A DNA stretch of 64,000 nt from JACRCT01 sp036504155. GTDB lineage: Bacteria; Myxococcota; Myxococcia; Myxococcales; UBA5297. Under the pieces are notes generated by a model. The model ran no database searches. It saw only the letters and a list, made by a program, of their open reading frames with translations, and was not told where the DNA came from. Position 1 is the stretch's first letter, and each line of letters starts with the position of its first letter. Positions 54,130 through 62,436 of this stretch are shown here, one piece after another. Location of the stretch: assembly GCA_036504155.1 (NCBI GenBank), contig DASXVQ010000112.1:20404-84403 (forward strand), read 5' to 3'. The position numbers and the translations under genes are program-made.

Positions 54130-54926
54130 GGCTGGGAATCCGCTCCGAGCTGTTCCAGACCTCGCTGGGGCTCATCGCCGCGTCGGTCCTGGCCGCCGGC
54201 GCCTACCTCGCGACGGTGCTGGACGCCGAGTTGTCCAGCCGAGTCCAAGACGACCTTCTCATCCGCCTCAGCTTCGTCCAGCGCGACTCCTCCGCGTTCG
54301 ATGCCGGCATGGACGATCGAGCGAGCTGGGACCGTCCCGCCGATGACCTCGGCCGACGCGGGAAGGGGCGCGTCACCATCGTCCGACGCGACGGAGTCGT
54401 GCTCGGAGACTCTGAAGTCGAGCTGTCAGATCTCGCTCGACTCGAAAGCCACTCCGACCGCCCCGAGACCATCGATGCGTTTGCCACCGGCAGCGGATCG
54501 AGCACGCGCTGGAGCAGCACGCTGAAGAAACGCATGGCCAATGCTTCACTGCGCGGGACGCTCCTTCTCGGTCCCGAGGTCGCTGGCAAGTCGCCGCTGG
54601 AGCTGATTCGCAACGCGGTGCTCAAGAAGATCCTGGACGACGCGGCAGCATCGACAGGTCCTCTGTCCGCCGAGATGGAGATCGGCGACCTCAAGCCTCG
54701 GCGCCTGCTGGTGCATGCGTCGTTGCTCGCGGGAGGTCCGCGGGGCGTCCTCGCCGTCTTCGTGGACGTCACCGATCTGCGACGCCTCGAGACCGTACCG
54801 GGATCGGCGTCGCCACCAAGCGCGTCCTCGTGGGAAGCGTCGCTCCGGGGCCGTCCCGCGGCGTTGCCCGCAACAGTTCACCTTGTCGCAACGAGGTCGT
54901 CACTGGCCCTCGCCATTCTCGGGGGC
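54126..54926 (+). pseudogene. Gutted sensor histidine kinase
   Basis: The N-terminal part has one membrane helix (about 10-32), a sensor region with VTIVRRDGVVLGDSE and a PAS-like end GVLAVFVDVTDLRRLETV. The second membrane helix expected before PAS is missing. After LETV, where the H-box (VSHELR) should follow, the frame shows unrelated Ser/Pro/Ala-rich sequence with no His box, N-box or G-boxes. At least two internal deletions are implied. The frame then runs without stop into the next regulator, so a fused 419-residue product is formally possible. Confidence 0.7.
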
Positions 54927-55442
54927 ATGGCACGCATACTCCTGGTCGAGGATGAAGCCGACCTGCGGCGAGTCCTCGTCTTCAATCTCCTTGGGGCAGG
55001 CCACCGGCCGATCGAGGCCGAAGGCGGACTTGAGGGACTGCGCTTGGCCCGGCAGCACCGGCCGGAGCTGGTCCTGCTCGACCTCCTGCTTCCCGACCTG
55101 TCGGGCCAAGAGGTCTGTCGAGCGCTCAAGGCCCATGCTGCGACAGAGGCTATCCCGGTAGTCATGCTCACCGCGCGTGGCGAGGTCGAAGATCGCGTTC
55201 GCGGCCTCGAGTTGGGAGCCGAGGACTACGTGGTGAAGCCCTTCAGCGTGCGCGAGGTGCTCCTTCGGGTTGCCGCAGTCCTTCGCCGGAAGGCAGGTGC
55301 GGACCTCGCAGCCTCGTCGGAACTCCGGTGCGGGCCTGTGCGGATCGACGCCTCCGAACGGCGAGTGTACGTGGACGACTCCTAGGTGGCGCTCTCCGCT
55401 CAGGAGCCGCGCCGGATTTCGTCGTTGCGCACAAGTATCTAC
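54927..55442 (+). pseudogene. Second response regulator, cut by a nonsense codon
   Basis: ATG 54927, with GGGGG close upstream, opens MARILLVEDEADLRRVLVFN. A complete receiver follows (LVLLDLLLPDLSG, VVMLTARG, EDYVVKPFS). It stops at TAG 55383-55385 in the winged helix (VYVDDS-stop-VALSAQE), where a Glu codon GAG is expected. The reading frame continues briefly to another stop near 55442 with little similarity. The receiver may still be made, but the DNA-binding domain is lost. It is about half identical by eye to the 53433 regulator. Confidence 0.7.
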
Positions 55443-55486
55443 TAGTCGAGATAGACGCGACCGCTCGCTGCAGTCTTTGGCCAAGG

Positions 55487-55786
55487 CTACCGGAACACCA
55501 CCGCCCACTCCCAGACCGTCGCGGCGCCGAAGATCGCCAGTAGCGCCGCGTGCTGGAGCAGCAGCGAGCGCATCCCCGGACTGGGCTCGCCCGAGCGGCT
55601 CGCGCCCGTCGCGAAGACGGCGACGACGCAGCCGACGCCCACCCAGAAAAACCGAACCAGGACCGCCTGGACGAGCGGTCGGGCGTCCTCGGGGAAGTCG
55701 AGGCGCCCCAGCCACAGGACGGCGAGCGCCGTCGCCGCCCAGCAGCCGGCGGCGAAGTCGTGGACGAAGCCGAGCGCCCGCTTCAC
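55487..55786 (-). CDS. Small membrane protein of the radical SAM pair
   Basis: This encodes 99 residues with three hydrophobic segments, opening KRALGFVHDFAAGCWAATALAVLWLG. GTG 55786 overlaps the stop of the radical SAM gene (GTGA), so they form an operon. It resembles the membrane protein at 61056-61418 (AFVHDVATGTWLATLVLL); both share a VHD-x-A-x-G-x-W-x-A-T signature. CopD-like small membrane proteins look similar, but no family is certain. Its function is unknown. Confidence 0.7.
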   Translation of the reverse strand: MKRALGFVHDFAAGCWAATALAVLWLGRLDFPEDARPLVQAVLVRFFWVGVGCVVAVFATGASRSGEPSPGMRSLLLQHAALLAIFGAATVWEWAVVFR

Positions 55787-57105
55787 GGCTTGTCCTCCAG
55801 AGGCTGCCCGGCTCGCCACTCGGCGTACGCCTTGCCCATCGCCCGCCGCATGGGGATCTGCTCCATGAGCGAGAGCAGGTGCGTCATCGGGAACCCCTTC
55901 GCCGGGATCTCGAAGAGGTGCCCGAAGATCCTCCCGGCGCCCAGCAGCGCCAGCGACGTCCGGTAGTACGCCTCCTCGCGCTCCTGGACCGACATCGTCG
56001 GGTGCTCGAACAGGGCGTTGACGCCGGTGTACCGGTCCCAGCCGAGGTCCTCGATCAAGTACGGCGCGTACTCCTCGTACAGCTCGGTCCCTGGAAGCGG
56101 CGTGAGCAGCACCGGGTGGATGGAGACGCCGAGCCGGCGCGCCAGCTCGAGCACCCCGTCGAAGTCGGCGCGGGTGTCGCCGCGGCCGCCCAGGACGACG
56201 AACAGGGTGACGTTGATGCCGTGGCCCTTGATGCGCCGGACGGCGTCCTCCCGGTCGGCCCCCTGCTTGCCGGAGGCGTGGTAGCCCTTCAGCGCCTCGA
56301 CCGAGGAGGTCTCCCAGCCCGCCCAGACCGAGAACAGGCCGCTGGCGCGGGCCGCCCTGAGCATCTCCTCGCCCCGGGGCCCCTGCGGTGCGCGCAGGTC
56401 GCCGAAGCCGTACCAGGGCCTGCGGGCCTCGCGCGCGAGCGCGGTGAACAGCGCGACGGCGCGCTCCGGGTCGCCGCCCCAGATGTTGTCGTCGCCGTTG
56501 AAGTAGAGCCTGCCGGGGCACTGCCGCACCTCGCGCACCACCGCCTCGATCGGCCGGTAGCGCAGCGTGTCGCCGAAGAAGCGCCGGACCGAGCAGAAGG
56601 AGCAGCGGTAGGGGCAGCCGCGCGCGGTGAACACGGCTCGGAACTGGTACGGCCCCGTCACCGAGCCCCAGAGCGGCGCGGGCAGGTCGTCGAGCGGAAG
56701 CTGGCGGCCGTCGTAGCGCGGCTTCAGCCTCCCGGCCACGGCGTCGTCGAGGACCTGCTTCCACACCGACTCGGCCTCGCCCACGACGACGGAATCCGCG
56801 TGCGCCCGCGCCTCGTCGGGGAGAGCGGTCGGGTGGATGCCGCCGAGAACCACCTTCTTTCCCTGCGCCCGGAGCCGGTCCGCGAAGGCATAGGCCCAGG
56901 TCGCGGTCGCGGTCATCGCGCTGAGGCCGAAGAGGTCGGCCTGGAGCGCCGCGGGGTCTGGCTCCTTCACGTTCGCGTCCAGGAGCGTCACCTGCGCCGA
57001 CGGCTGGGCCTGCAGCGTCAAGGCGCCCAGGTACTCCAGGATCGGCGGCACCATCGGCACGCGGCCCGAGAACGGGAACGCAGGGGATATCAGGGTGACT
57101 TTCAT
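55783..57105 (-). CDS. B12-binding-type radical SAM enzyme, copy 2
   Basis: This encodes 440 residues. The cobalamin-binding-like domain (1-130) includes KVVLGGIHPTALPDEA and VVVGEAESVW. The radical SAM motif is C164-x3-C168-x2-C171 (CPYRCSFC), followed by LYFNGDDNIWGG, SVWAGWETSS and a TPLPGTELYEEY segment. It is closely similar to the divergently placed gene at 57493, with matching blocks throughout. Such enzymes act on lipids, tetrapyrroles or natural products. No Shine-Dalgarno is obvious at ATG 57105. It is followed by a coupled membrane protein. Confidence 0.85.
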   Translation of the reverse strand: MKVTLISPAFPFSGRVPMVPPILEYLGALTLQAQPSAQVTLLDANVKEPDPAALQADLFGLSAMTATATWAYAFADRLRAQGKKVVLGGIHPTALPDEARAHADSVVVGEAESVWKQVLDDAVAGRLKPRYDGRQLPLDDLPAPLWGSVTGPYQFRAVFTARGCPYRCSFCSVRRFFGDTLRYRPIEAVVREVRQCPGRLYFNGDDNIWGGDPERAVALFTALAREARRPWYGFGDLRAPQGPRGEEMLRAARASGLFSVWAGWETSSVEALKGYHASGKQGADREDAVRRIKGHGINVTLFVVLGGRGDTRADFDGVLELARRLGVSIHPVLLTPLPGTELYEEYAPYLIEDLGWDRYTGVNALFEHPTMSVQEREEAYYRTSLALLGAGRIFGHLFEIPAKGFPMTHLLSLMEQIPMRRAMGKAYAEWRAGQPLEDKP

Positions 57106-57492
57106 CGGCGCTCGGGCGCAGGCCCAACCCCTTGTAGTCGGAGAGCGGTTCGAATGCCACAGGCGGCGGGGAGGTTCGAGCGGAGCGCCAAACGCCGCCG
57201 GGAGCCCTGCGGGCGGCCCGAAAAAGGACCACGATGGCCGCCGAACCCGCCAGCAACCCCGCCTGAGGCCGAACCGGGTGCCAGCCGCACTTCAATGGGA
57301 TCGACCAGGCAAGGGGGCTAGGGCAAGCCGTGCACGGCCTCACTGGGGCATTCCCGGAGTATCGGGAACGACTCGCAAGTGGTCGATATTGCAGGTGTTG
57401 TCGTCGGTGTTCGGCCGGCCGCCCGCGCTTCCGTCACACTCGGCACCGTCGGGTGGCGTCGGGGAGCGGCGGGGGAGTATTCATCCACAAGA
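57106..57492. promoter_or_regulatory. Divergent intergenic region between two radical SAM genes
   Basis: This 387-bp stretch lies between divergent paralogous genes and must hold both promoters. It contains GGTTCGAATGCC at 57147-57158, which is not part of a tRNA, and a patch ATTGCAGGTGTTGTCG near 57389. No clear promoter boxes, operators or small coding sequence were identified. Confidence 0.4.
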
Positions 57493-58857
57493 ATGAAACT
57501 CTGCATCATCAAGCCGCCGCTGCCGTTCGGGTGGGCCCCCATCGCCCCGCCGATCCTCGAGTACTTGGCGGCGCTCACTCGCCGCGCCGACCCGTCGATC
57601 GAGATCCAGCTCGTCAGCGCCAGCGCCAGCCCCGGCGTCGCCGAGAAGGTGGAGTGCGACCTTGCCGCCATCAGCCTGCTCACGCCCACCGCGGTGCCCG
57701 GCTACCGCATCGCCGAGGCGCTTCGGGCCCGCGGCATCAAGGTGGTCGTCGGCGGCATGCACGCCACCGCGCTGCCCGAAGAGGCCAAGGCCCACGCCGA
57801 CGCGGTCGTCACCGGCGAGGGCGAGTCGGTCTGGCCGCAGGTCCTGGCGGACTTCAAGGCGGGCCGGCTGCAGCCCTTCTACCGGGGCGGCCAGGTCTCG
57901 CTCGACGACCTGCCGACGCCGCTCTACGGGATGCTCGGGGGTGGCCACCGGTTCCGCATCGTCAACACCTCGCGCGGCTGCCCCTACCGCTGCAAGTTCT
58001 GCTCGGTGCGCACCGTCTTCGGCCCGCAGATCCGCATGCGGCCCATCGACCACGTCGTGCGCGACGTCGCCGCCATCCCGGAGAAGCTCTACATCAACGG
58101 CGACGAGAACATCTGGTGGCTGGGCAAGCTGGACCGCGCCATCGACCTCTTCACGGCGCTCAGGGGTTCGAAGAAGAAGTGGATGGGCTTCGGCAGCCTC
58201 GGGCCCATCCTCTCGCCCGACGGGCCGCGGCTGCTGGAGGCGGCGCGCATGGCGGGGATGTTCTCGGTCTGGGTCGGCTGGGAGTCGCTGTCCGACGAGG
58301 GCCTGGCGGCCTACAAGGCGGACAACAAGATCGGCAAGGACCGCGAGCGCGCGGTCCAGACGATCAAGGACCACGGCATCGACGTCTCGCTCTTCTTCAT
58401 GCTCGGCTCGCGCGCGGACTCCCTCGACGACTACCGGCGCGCGGTGGACCTGTGCGACCGCCTCGGCGTCTCGATGCACCCCTCGCTCGTCGTGCCGTAC
58501 CCGGGCACCGAGCTGCGGGCGGAGTACGAGCCGTACCTCTTCAAGGACCTGGGCTGGGAGTACTACAACGGCTCGTACGCGCTGTTCGAGCACCCCGACC
58601 CGGCGATGACGCCCGAGGTGCGCGAGGGGAAGTTCTACGAGACGTCGCTCGAGCTCTTGAGCCTGGGGCGCGTGCTCAAGCACCTGTTCAAGGTCCCGCG
58701 CGCGGGCTTCCCCCACGCCCACATCCTCTCGATCATGAACCAGCTCCCGGTGCGCAAGGGGATGGGCATCGCCTACGAGAAGTGGAAACGTGAGAAGCAG
58801 GCTGCGCGCGAGAAGCAGGTGCTCGCGCTGCCGCCGGCCGGAGCGCCGAGCTCATGA
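57493..58857 (+). CDS. B12-binding-type radical SAM enzyme, copy 3
   Basis: This encodes 454 residues. ATG 57493 is chosen by alignment with the paralogue at 57105 (KLCIIKPPLPFGWAPIAPPI). The B12-like domain is at 1-130. The cluster motif is C163-x3-C167-x2-C170 (CPYRCKFC), followed by LYINGDENIWW, SVWVGWESLS and PYPGTELRAEY. The C-terminus ends in a charged tail. It overlaps the LuxE-like gene by ATGA, so an acyl-activation step and a radical step are translationally linked. Confidence 0.85.
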   Translation: MKLCIIKPPLPFGWAPIAPPILEYLAALTRRADPSIEIQLVSASASPGVAEKVECDLAAISLLTPTAVPGYRIAEALRARGIKVVVGGMHATALPEEAKAHADAVVTGEGESVWPQVLADFKAGRLQPFYRGGQVSLDDLPTPLYGMLGGGHRFRIVNTSRGCPYRCKFCSVRTVFGPQIRMRPIDHVVRDVAAIPEKLYINGDENIWWLGKLDRAIDLFTALRGSKKKWMGFGSLGPILSPDGPRLLEAARMAGMFSVWVGWESLSDEGLAAYKADNKIGKDRERAVQTIKDHGIDVSLFFMLGSRADSLDDYRRAVDLCDRLGVSMHPSLVVPYPGTELRAEYEPYLFKDLGWEYYNGSYALFEHPDPAMTPEVREGKFYETSLELLSLGRVLKHLFKVPRAGFPHAHILSIMNQLPVRKGMGIAYEKWKREKQAAREKQVLALPPAGAPSS

Positions 58858-60320
58858 GCGAGAGCCGCAAGCTGACCGAGGCGATCCTGCCGTTCATCGA
58901 GGCGGGCGTGGACGCCGATCTCCCGGCGTTCGGCGACTACTGCCTGCGGCTCTTCCGCTTCCAGCACGAGACCAACGCGATCTTCCGCGAGTTCTGCGAC
59001 GCCAAGAAGGTCGGGCGCGACGACGTAAAGCGCTGGGAGGACGTGCCGCTCGTCTACAACGACATCTTCAAGACGCACCTCGTGGCCTCCTTCCCGGTCG
59101 AGAAGGCCGTCATGGGCCTCATCACCGGCGGCACGACCAGCCTCACCCAGCGCGGGCGCATCTTCCGCGACGAAGACGGCAAGAAGCTGGTCTTCGCCGC
59201 CAACCGGATGATGACCGGCGCCTACCTCTTCCCCGACTTCGAGGCGGGCCGGCGCTGCCGCATCCTCATCCTCGCGCCCAGCCCGCAGCTCGCGCCGTCG
59301 ATGGGCATGGCGGTGGGCATGGAGCAGACGCGCCAGGCCTTCGGCACTGCGGACAGCATGTTCGTGCTGGGCCGCACCGGCATCGACGTCAAGGCGCTGC
59401 TCAAGGCGCTGCGCGAGTCGGAGTCGACCGGGGTGCCGGTGGCGCTCATCGGCGCGACCTCGGCCTTCGTCTACTTCTTCCACGCCTGCCGAAAGAAGAA
59501 GCTCGCGTTCCGCCTGCCGTCGGGCAGCCGCGTCTGCGACGGCGGCGGCTACCGCGGCCGCTTCGGGAAGGTCACCCGCGAGGACTACTACGCGATGGTC
59601 GAGGAGTGCCTCGGCGTGCCGGACCACCACTGCGTCAACGTGCTCGGCGAGGCCGAGACCGCGACCAACCTCTTCGACGACGCGCTACGCCGGCACGTGA
59701 AGGGCCTGCCGGCGCGCAAGCGCACGCGCCCGGTGCCGCCATGGTCGCGGGTCCGGGCGATGAGCATCGACGACCTGAAGCCGCTCCCGGACGGCGAGGT
59801 GGGGCTGCTCGCGCACTGGGACCTGGCCAACGTCCCGACGGTCCTGGCGATCATCACGGACAACCTGGGTTACACCACCGACGGCGGGACGGGCTGCGAG
59901 ATGGTGGGGCGCGCGAAGATCGAGGGAGGGAAGGTTTCTCCGCTGCCCGACGAGCGCCCGGTGGGGCCGATGGCGGACTCGGCGATCTTCCGGATGCTCG
60001 AGACGTACGTGAACTTCTCCATCGAGTTGAAGATGAAGAGCGCCAAGGCGCCGCCGGCGGGGCCCACCGTCCGCGAGGAGATCGAGGCGCGGCCCGGCTC
60101 GGTCGCGTCCTGCCCGCAGGTCGTCGACGAGATCCTGGTGTCGCAGAAGGACGCGGAAGCGGCGGCGGAACGCGACCGCGCGCTGGGGACCTTCGAGGAG
60201 CAGGCCAGGCGCACGCCCGAGTGGTACGCGGAGCGGGCGAGCGACCAGGCGCTCGCGGATCACCCCGAGGGCCTCAAGTCCGAGCAGCCGAAGGACGACG
60301 GCTCCGCCAAGGACCGCTGA
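58854..60320 (+). CDS. LuxE/PaaK-like acyl-activating protein
   Basis: This encodes 488 residues. The N-terminal part resembles LuxE acyl-protein synthetases (VPLVYNDIFKTHLVASFP). The nucleotide-binding Ser/Thr/Gly loop reads LITGGTTSLTQ. Further adenylate-forming segments are VALIGATSAFVYF, NVLGEAETATNLF and a late LLAHWDLANVPTVLAIITDNLG. A charged C-terminal extension of about 90 residues is extra. The family activates a fatty or aromatic acid as an acyl-adenylate and passes it to a thiol. It is coupled to radical SAM copy 3, and the two may make a modified lipid or small molecule. It ends 10 bp from a convergent lipoprotein gene. Confidence 0.78.
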   Translation: MSESRKLTEAILPFIEAGVDADLPAFGDYCLRLFRFQHETNAIFREFCDAKKVGRDDVKRWEDVPLVYNDIFKTHLVASFPVEKAVMGLITGGTTSLTQRGRIFRDEDGKKLVFAANRMMTGAYLFPDFEAGRRCRILILAPSPQLAPSMGMAVGMEQTRQAFGTADSMFVLGRTGIDVKALLKALRESESTGVPVALIGATSAFVYFFHACRKKKLAFRLPSGSRVCDGGGYRGRFGKVTREDYYAMVEECLGVPDHHCVNVLGEAETATNLFDDALRRHVKGLPARKRTRPVPPWSRVRAMSIDDLKPLPDGEVGLLAHWDLANVPTVLAIITDNLGYTTDGGTGCEMVGRAKIEGGKVSPLPDERPVGPMADSAIFRMLETYVNFSIELKMKSAKAPPAGPTVREEIEARPGSVASCPQVVDEILVSQKDAEAAAERDRALGTFEEQARRTPEWYAERASDQALADHPEGLKSEQPKDDGSAKDR

Positions 60321-60330
60321 CTCGACTCGT

Positions 60331-61059
60331 TCAGGGCTTTCGCGGCGGGGCTTCGCAGTCGCGTCGTGCCTGCTCGAGCATCTGGCGCGCCTTGGGGCTC
60401 GACGGGGCGACGGCGCAGGGCGCGGGGACCGGGCGGCAGCGCATGGCGAGCGCGTGCTGCACGAGCTGCAGGGTGGCGTAGAGAGCGCCGGTGTTTTGGA
60501 CCGCCTCGGGGGCAACGGCCCGGAAGGAAGGGTCCTCGGGCCTCGCCGCAGCGAAGGCGGCCAGGCAGGACCGCGTCCGCTCGCGCATGGCGTCGAGGGT
60601 CGGGATGAGGGCGAGCGCGCGGCGGGCGCCCCGCTCGTCCTCGCCGGAGAGGCGCACCGCGGCCGCGAGGGCGATCCCGCCGTCGCTGACCACGAGCTTG
60701 GCGTCGCCGCGCAGGTCGAGCCGCGGGCCGACCTTCACGCCCGGATAGACGCCGGAGACGAAGTCTTCGCCGCCTTCGGTCCAGCGGACCGCCATCCGAT
60801 TCCACGAGGCCTCGTCGTTGAAGATCACCAGCTCCTCGGCACGGACCGCGAGGAGGCCGTTCAGGAGCGGGCCACTGGTGGCGACGCCGGGCGTGATCAT
60901 CTCGACGATGCGGTAGAGGCCGGCGAAACGGACGACGGGAGAGCCTAGCGGCGGAGCGATCTCCTGCGGAGGTTCGGGTGGCGGGGGGACGTGCGGCGAC
61001 GCCGCGCATGCTGGCGCGACGATCAAGACTGCAGCGATGGCCGGGAGCAGGCGCCTCAT
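60331..61059 (-). CDS. Hypothetical lipoprotein
   Basis: This encodes 242 residues. The signal peptide ends VAPAC. A Pro/Glu-rich linker (HVPPPPEPPQE) is followed by a mixed alpha/beta domain containing GLYRIVEMITPGV, AEELVIFNDEASWNRM and ARRALALIPTL. Later cysteines (SCLAAF, RCRPVPAPCAV, DCEAPP) may form disulfides. No family is recognised. ATG 61059 overlaps the stop of the membrane-protein gene upstream (ATGA), so the two form an operon. Confidence 0.7.
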   Translation of the reverse strand: MRRLLPAIAAVLIVAPACAASPHVPPPPEPPQEIAPPLGSPVVRFAGLYRIVEMITPGVATSGPLLNGLLAVRAEELVIFNDEASWNRMAVRWTEGGEDFVSGVYPGVKVGPRLDLRGDAKLVVSDGGIALAAAVRLSGEDERGARRALALIPTLDAMRERTRSCLAAFAAARPEDPSFRAVAPEAVQNTGALYATLQLVQHALAMRCRPVPAPCAVAPSSPKARQMLEQARRDCEAPPRKP

Positions 61060-61418
61060 TGGTAGGCGATCCACGCCATGTAGGCGGTGCCGGCGAGGAA
61101 GGCCGTGCCCAAGAGCGCGTGCTTGACCTTGAGCAGCTGGAGGCGGTCCTTGGCGACGTCCCCCGTCCAGCCGAAGGCCCGGAAGGTCGCCAGCCGGACC
61201 ACGCCCGTGGCGGCGATGGTGCCCAGGCTCGCCCACGTCAGGACCATGAGCTTGCGGGCGAGCGTCGAGACCAGCCCGGCCGCCGGAGCCCACTCCGGCC
61301 GGCCGGCCTCGCTCTCCAGCATGGTCAGGAGGACGAGCGTGGCCAGCCAAGTACCCGTGGCCACGTCGTGGACGAAGGCGTTGAGGACGATCAGTCGGTC
61401 GCGGGACGGTTCGGTCAT
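61056..61418 (-). CDS. Small CopD-like membrane protein
   Basis: This encodes 120 residues with three or four membrane helices. It opens with a charged MTEPSRDRLIVLNAFVHDVATGTW stretch and contains LMVLTWASLGTIAATGVVRL and KHALLGTAFLAG. The conserved His near the first helix and KH before the third resemble CopD/haem-binding membrane proteins, so haem or metal binding is possible. It is related to the 55487-55786 protein. It is coupled by ATGA to the lipoprotein. Confidence 0.7.
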   Translation of the reverse strand: MTEPSRDRLIVLNAFVHDVATGTWLATLVLLTMLESEAGRPEWAPAAGLVSTLARKLMVLTWASLGTIAATGVVRLATFRAFGWTGDVAKDRLQLLKVKHALLGTAFLAGTAYMAWIAYQ

Positions 61419-61455
61419 GTTCGGCACCGGAAGCTTACCCGCGACGAGCTCGCAG

Positions 61456-61750
61456 CGCTTGAGCTGCAGCGCACTGATTGACCGATTGAAGAAGCAGCGC
61501 GGCCACTTCGGCCAGGCGCTTGTGATCTGGCACAGCTGCGAGATCGACAAGTTCGCAGAGAAGGGGAAGCCGAAGGAGGACTGGTGTGCGGGCATCGTCC
61601 CGGTCCTCCCGATCCAGACCGACGCCGAGCGGGAAGCAATCCGAAGGCACCGGCGTTTGGCCTGGATGCCGACTCCGGTGAAGCAGGCGTTGCTGGGCAA
61701 GCGCATCGCGAGGCTGACCCCCACGGCGACCGAAGTGTTGTTCGAAGGGT
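61456..61750 (+). pseudogene. Gene fragment with HSCEIDK motif
   Basis: The plus-strand translation from 61456 reads RLSCSALIDRLKK, then QALVIWHSCEIDK, a charged stretch, AGIVPVLPIQTDAE and AWMPTPVKQALLG. This looks like true coding sequence, of the type of small cytosolic proteins with a [SQ]xxCDIDK motif, but there is no convincing start. After about 61750 the frame turns into Arg/Ser-rich noise. It is probably a remnant. Confidence 0.4.
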
Positions 61751-61914
61751 CTTCTTCTTATGCACGCGCCGGGAGCCGTCGGCGACCACCGTCTGCAAGT
61801 CGTGCGGGGCCCAGATACAACTCGATGACTTCCCGCCGGCGCCTCATGTTGCCACCGACGAGGCCACCAAGGTATCCGGGGTAATCGACATCGCCGATGC
61901 GGCCTCCCATGCGC

Positions 61915-62316
61915 TCAGTTGCGGTGCGGGCCGTCGAGCACCAACCCCGCATCGATAAGCCCGAGCCACTGCCTCGCGAGGTGGTGCGCGAACGCGGGAT
62001 CCTCCAAGAGAACCCCGCCTTCGACGTTCTGCTCGTGGGCCCGAAGCGTGAAATTCGCGCTCGTGACCAGGGCAACCTCGCCGTCCACGACGATGCACTT
62101 CGCGTGCACGTCGAACTTTGGTCCCTTGGTGACCGCCTCGGCGACCGGCGAGTTCCACGCCCTCGAGGACGTCGAAACGATGGTGCTGCCGAGATCCCTA
62201 CGAGGGTGTCGGGCGGCGTCGATGACGCTCTTCGGCGAGGGACTCTCGATGCGTCTCCTGTCCGATGTCGCTCGCAGCATCGAGGCGCAATTGCCCGCGT
62301 CTGCGGACTTCCTCAT
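61915..62316 (-). pseudogene. Phospholipase D-type fragment
   Basis: A minus-strand frame of 133 residues ends with a recognisable HKD unit: FDVHAKCIVVDGEVALVTSANFT (H71, K73, D78, then SAN), followed by NVEGGVLLEDPAFAHHLARQW. Full phospholipase D proteins need two HKD units and about 250 residues or more. Only the second is present, and the N-terminal 40 residues look non-homologous. The tail resembles DrmC-like defence phospholipase D proteins, but no defence genes are nearby. It is likely a truncated remnant. Confidence 0.5.
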
Positions 62317-62436
62317 GGCTACGGCGGAAAGACGCCATTGGGCGCTGCGAGCACTTCTGACAGTGTTCGACTCGTAGGCGTATCCGGGGGGCTCGGGTTG
62401 GTCGGTGCTGGCGGAAGCCGCCTGGCGCCGCGGCGA

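Noticed and set aside
57147..57158. GGTTCGAATGCC resembling a tRNA T-loop
   Set aside because: The flanking bases do not form the 5-bp T-stem and no anticodon or acceptor stem can be drawn.
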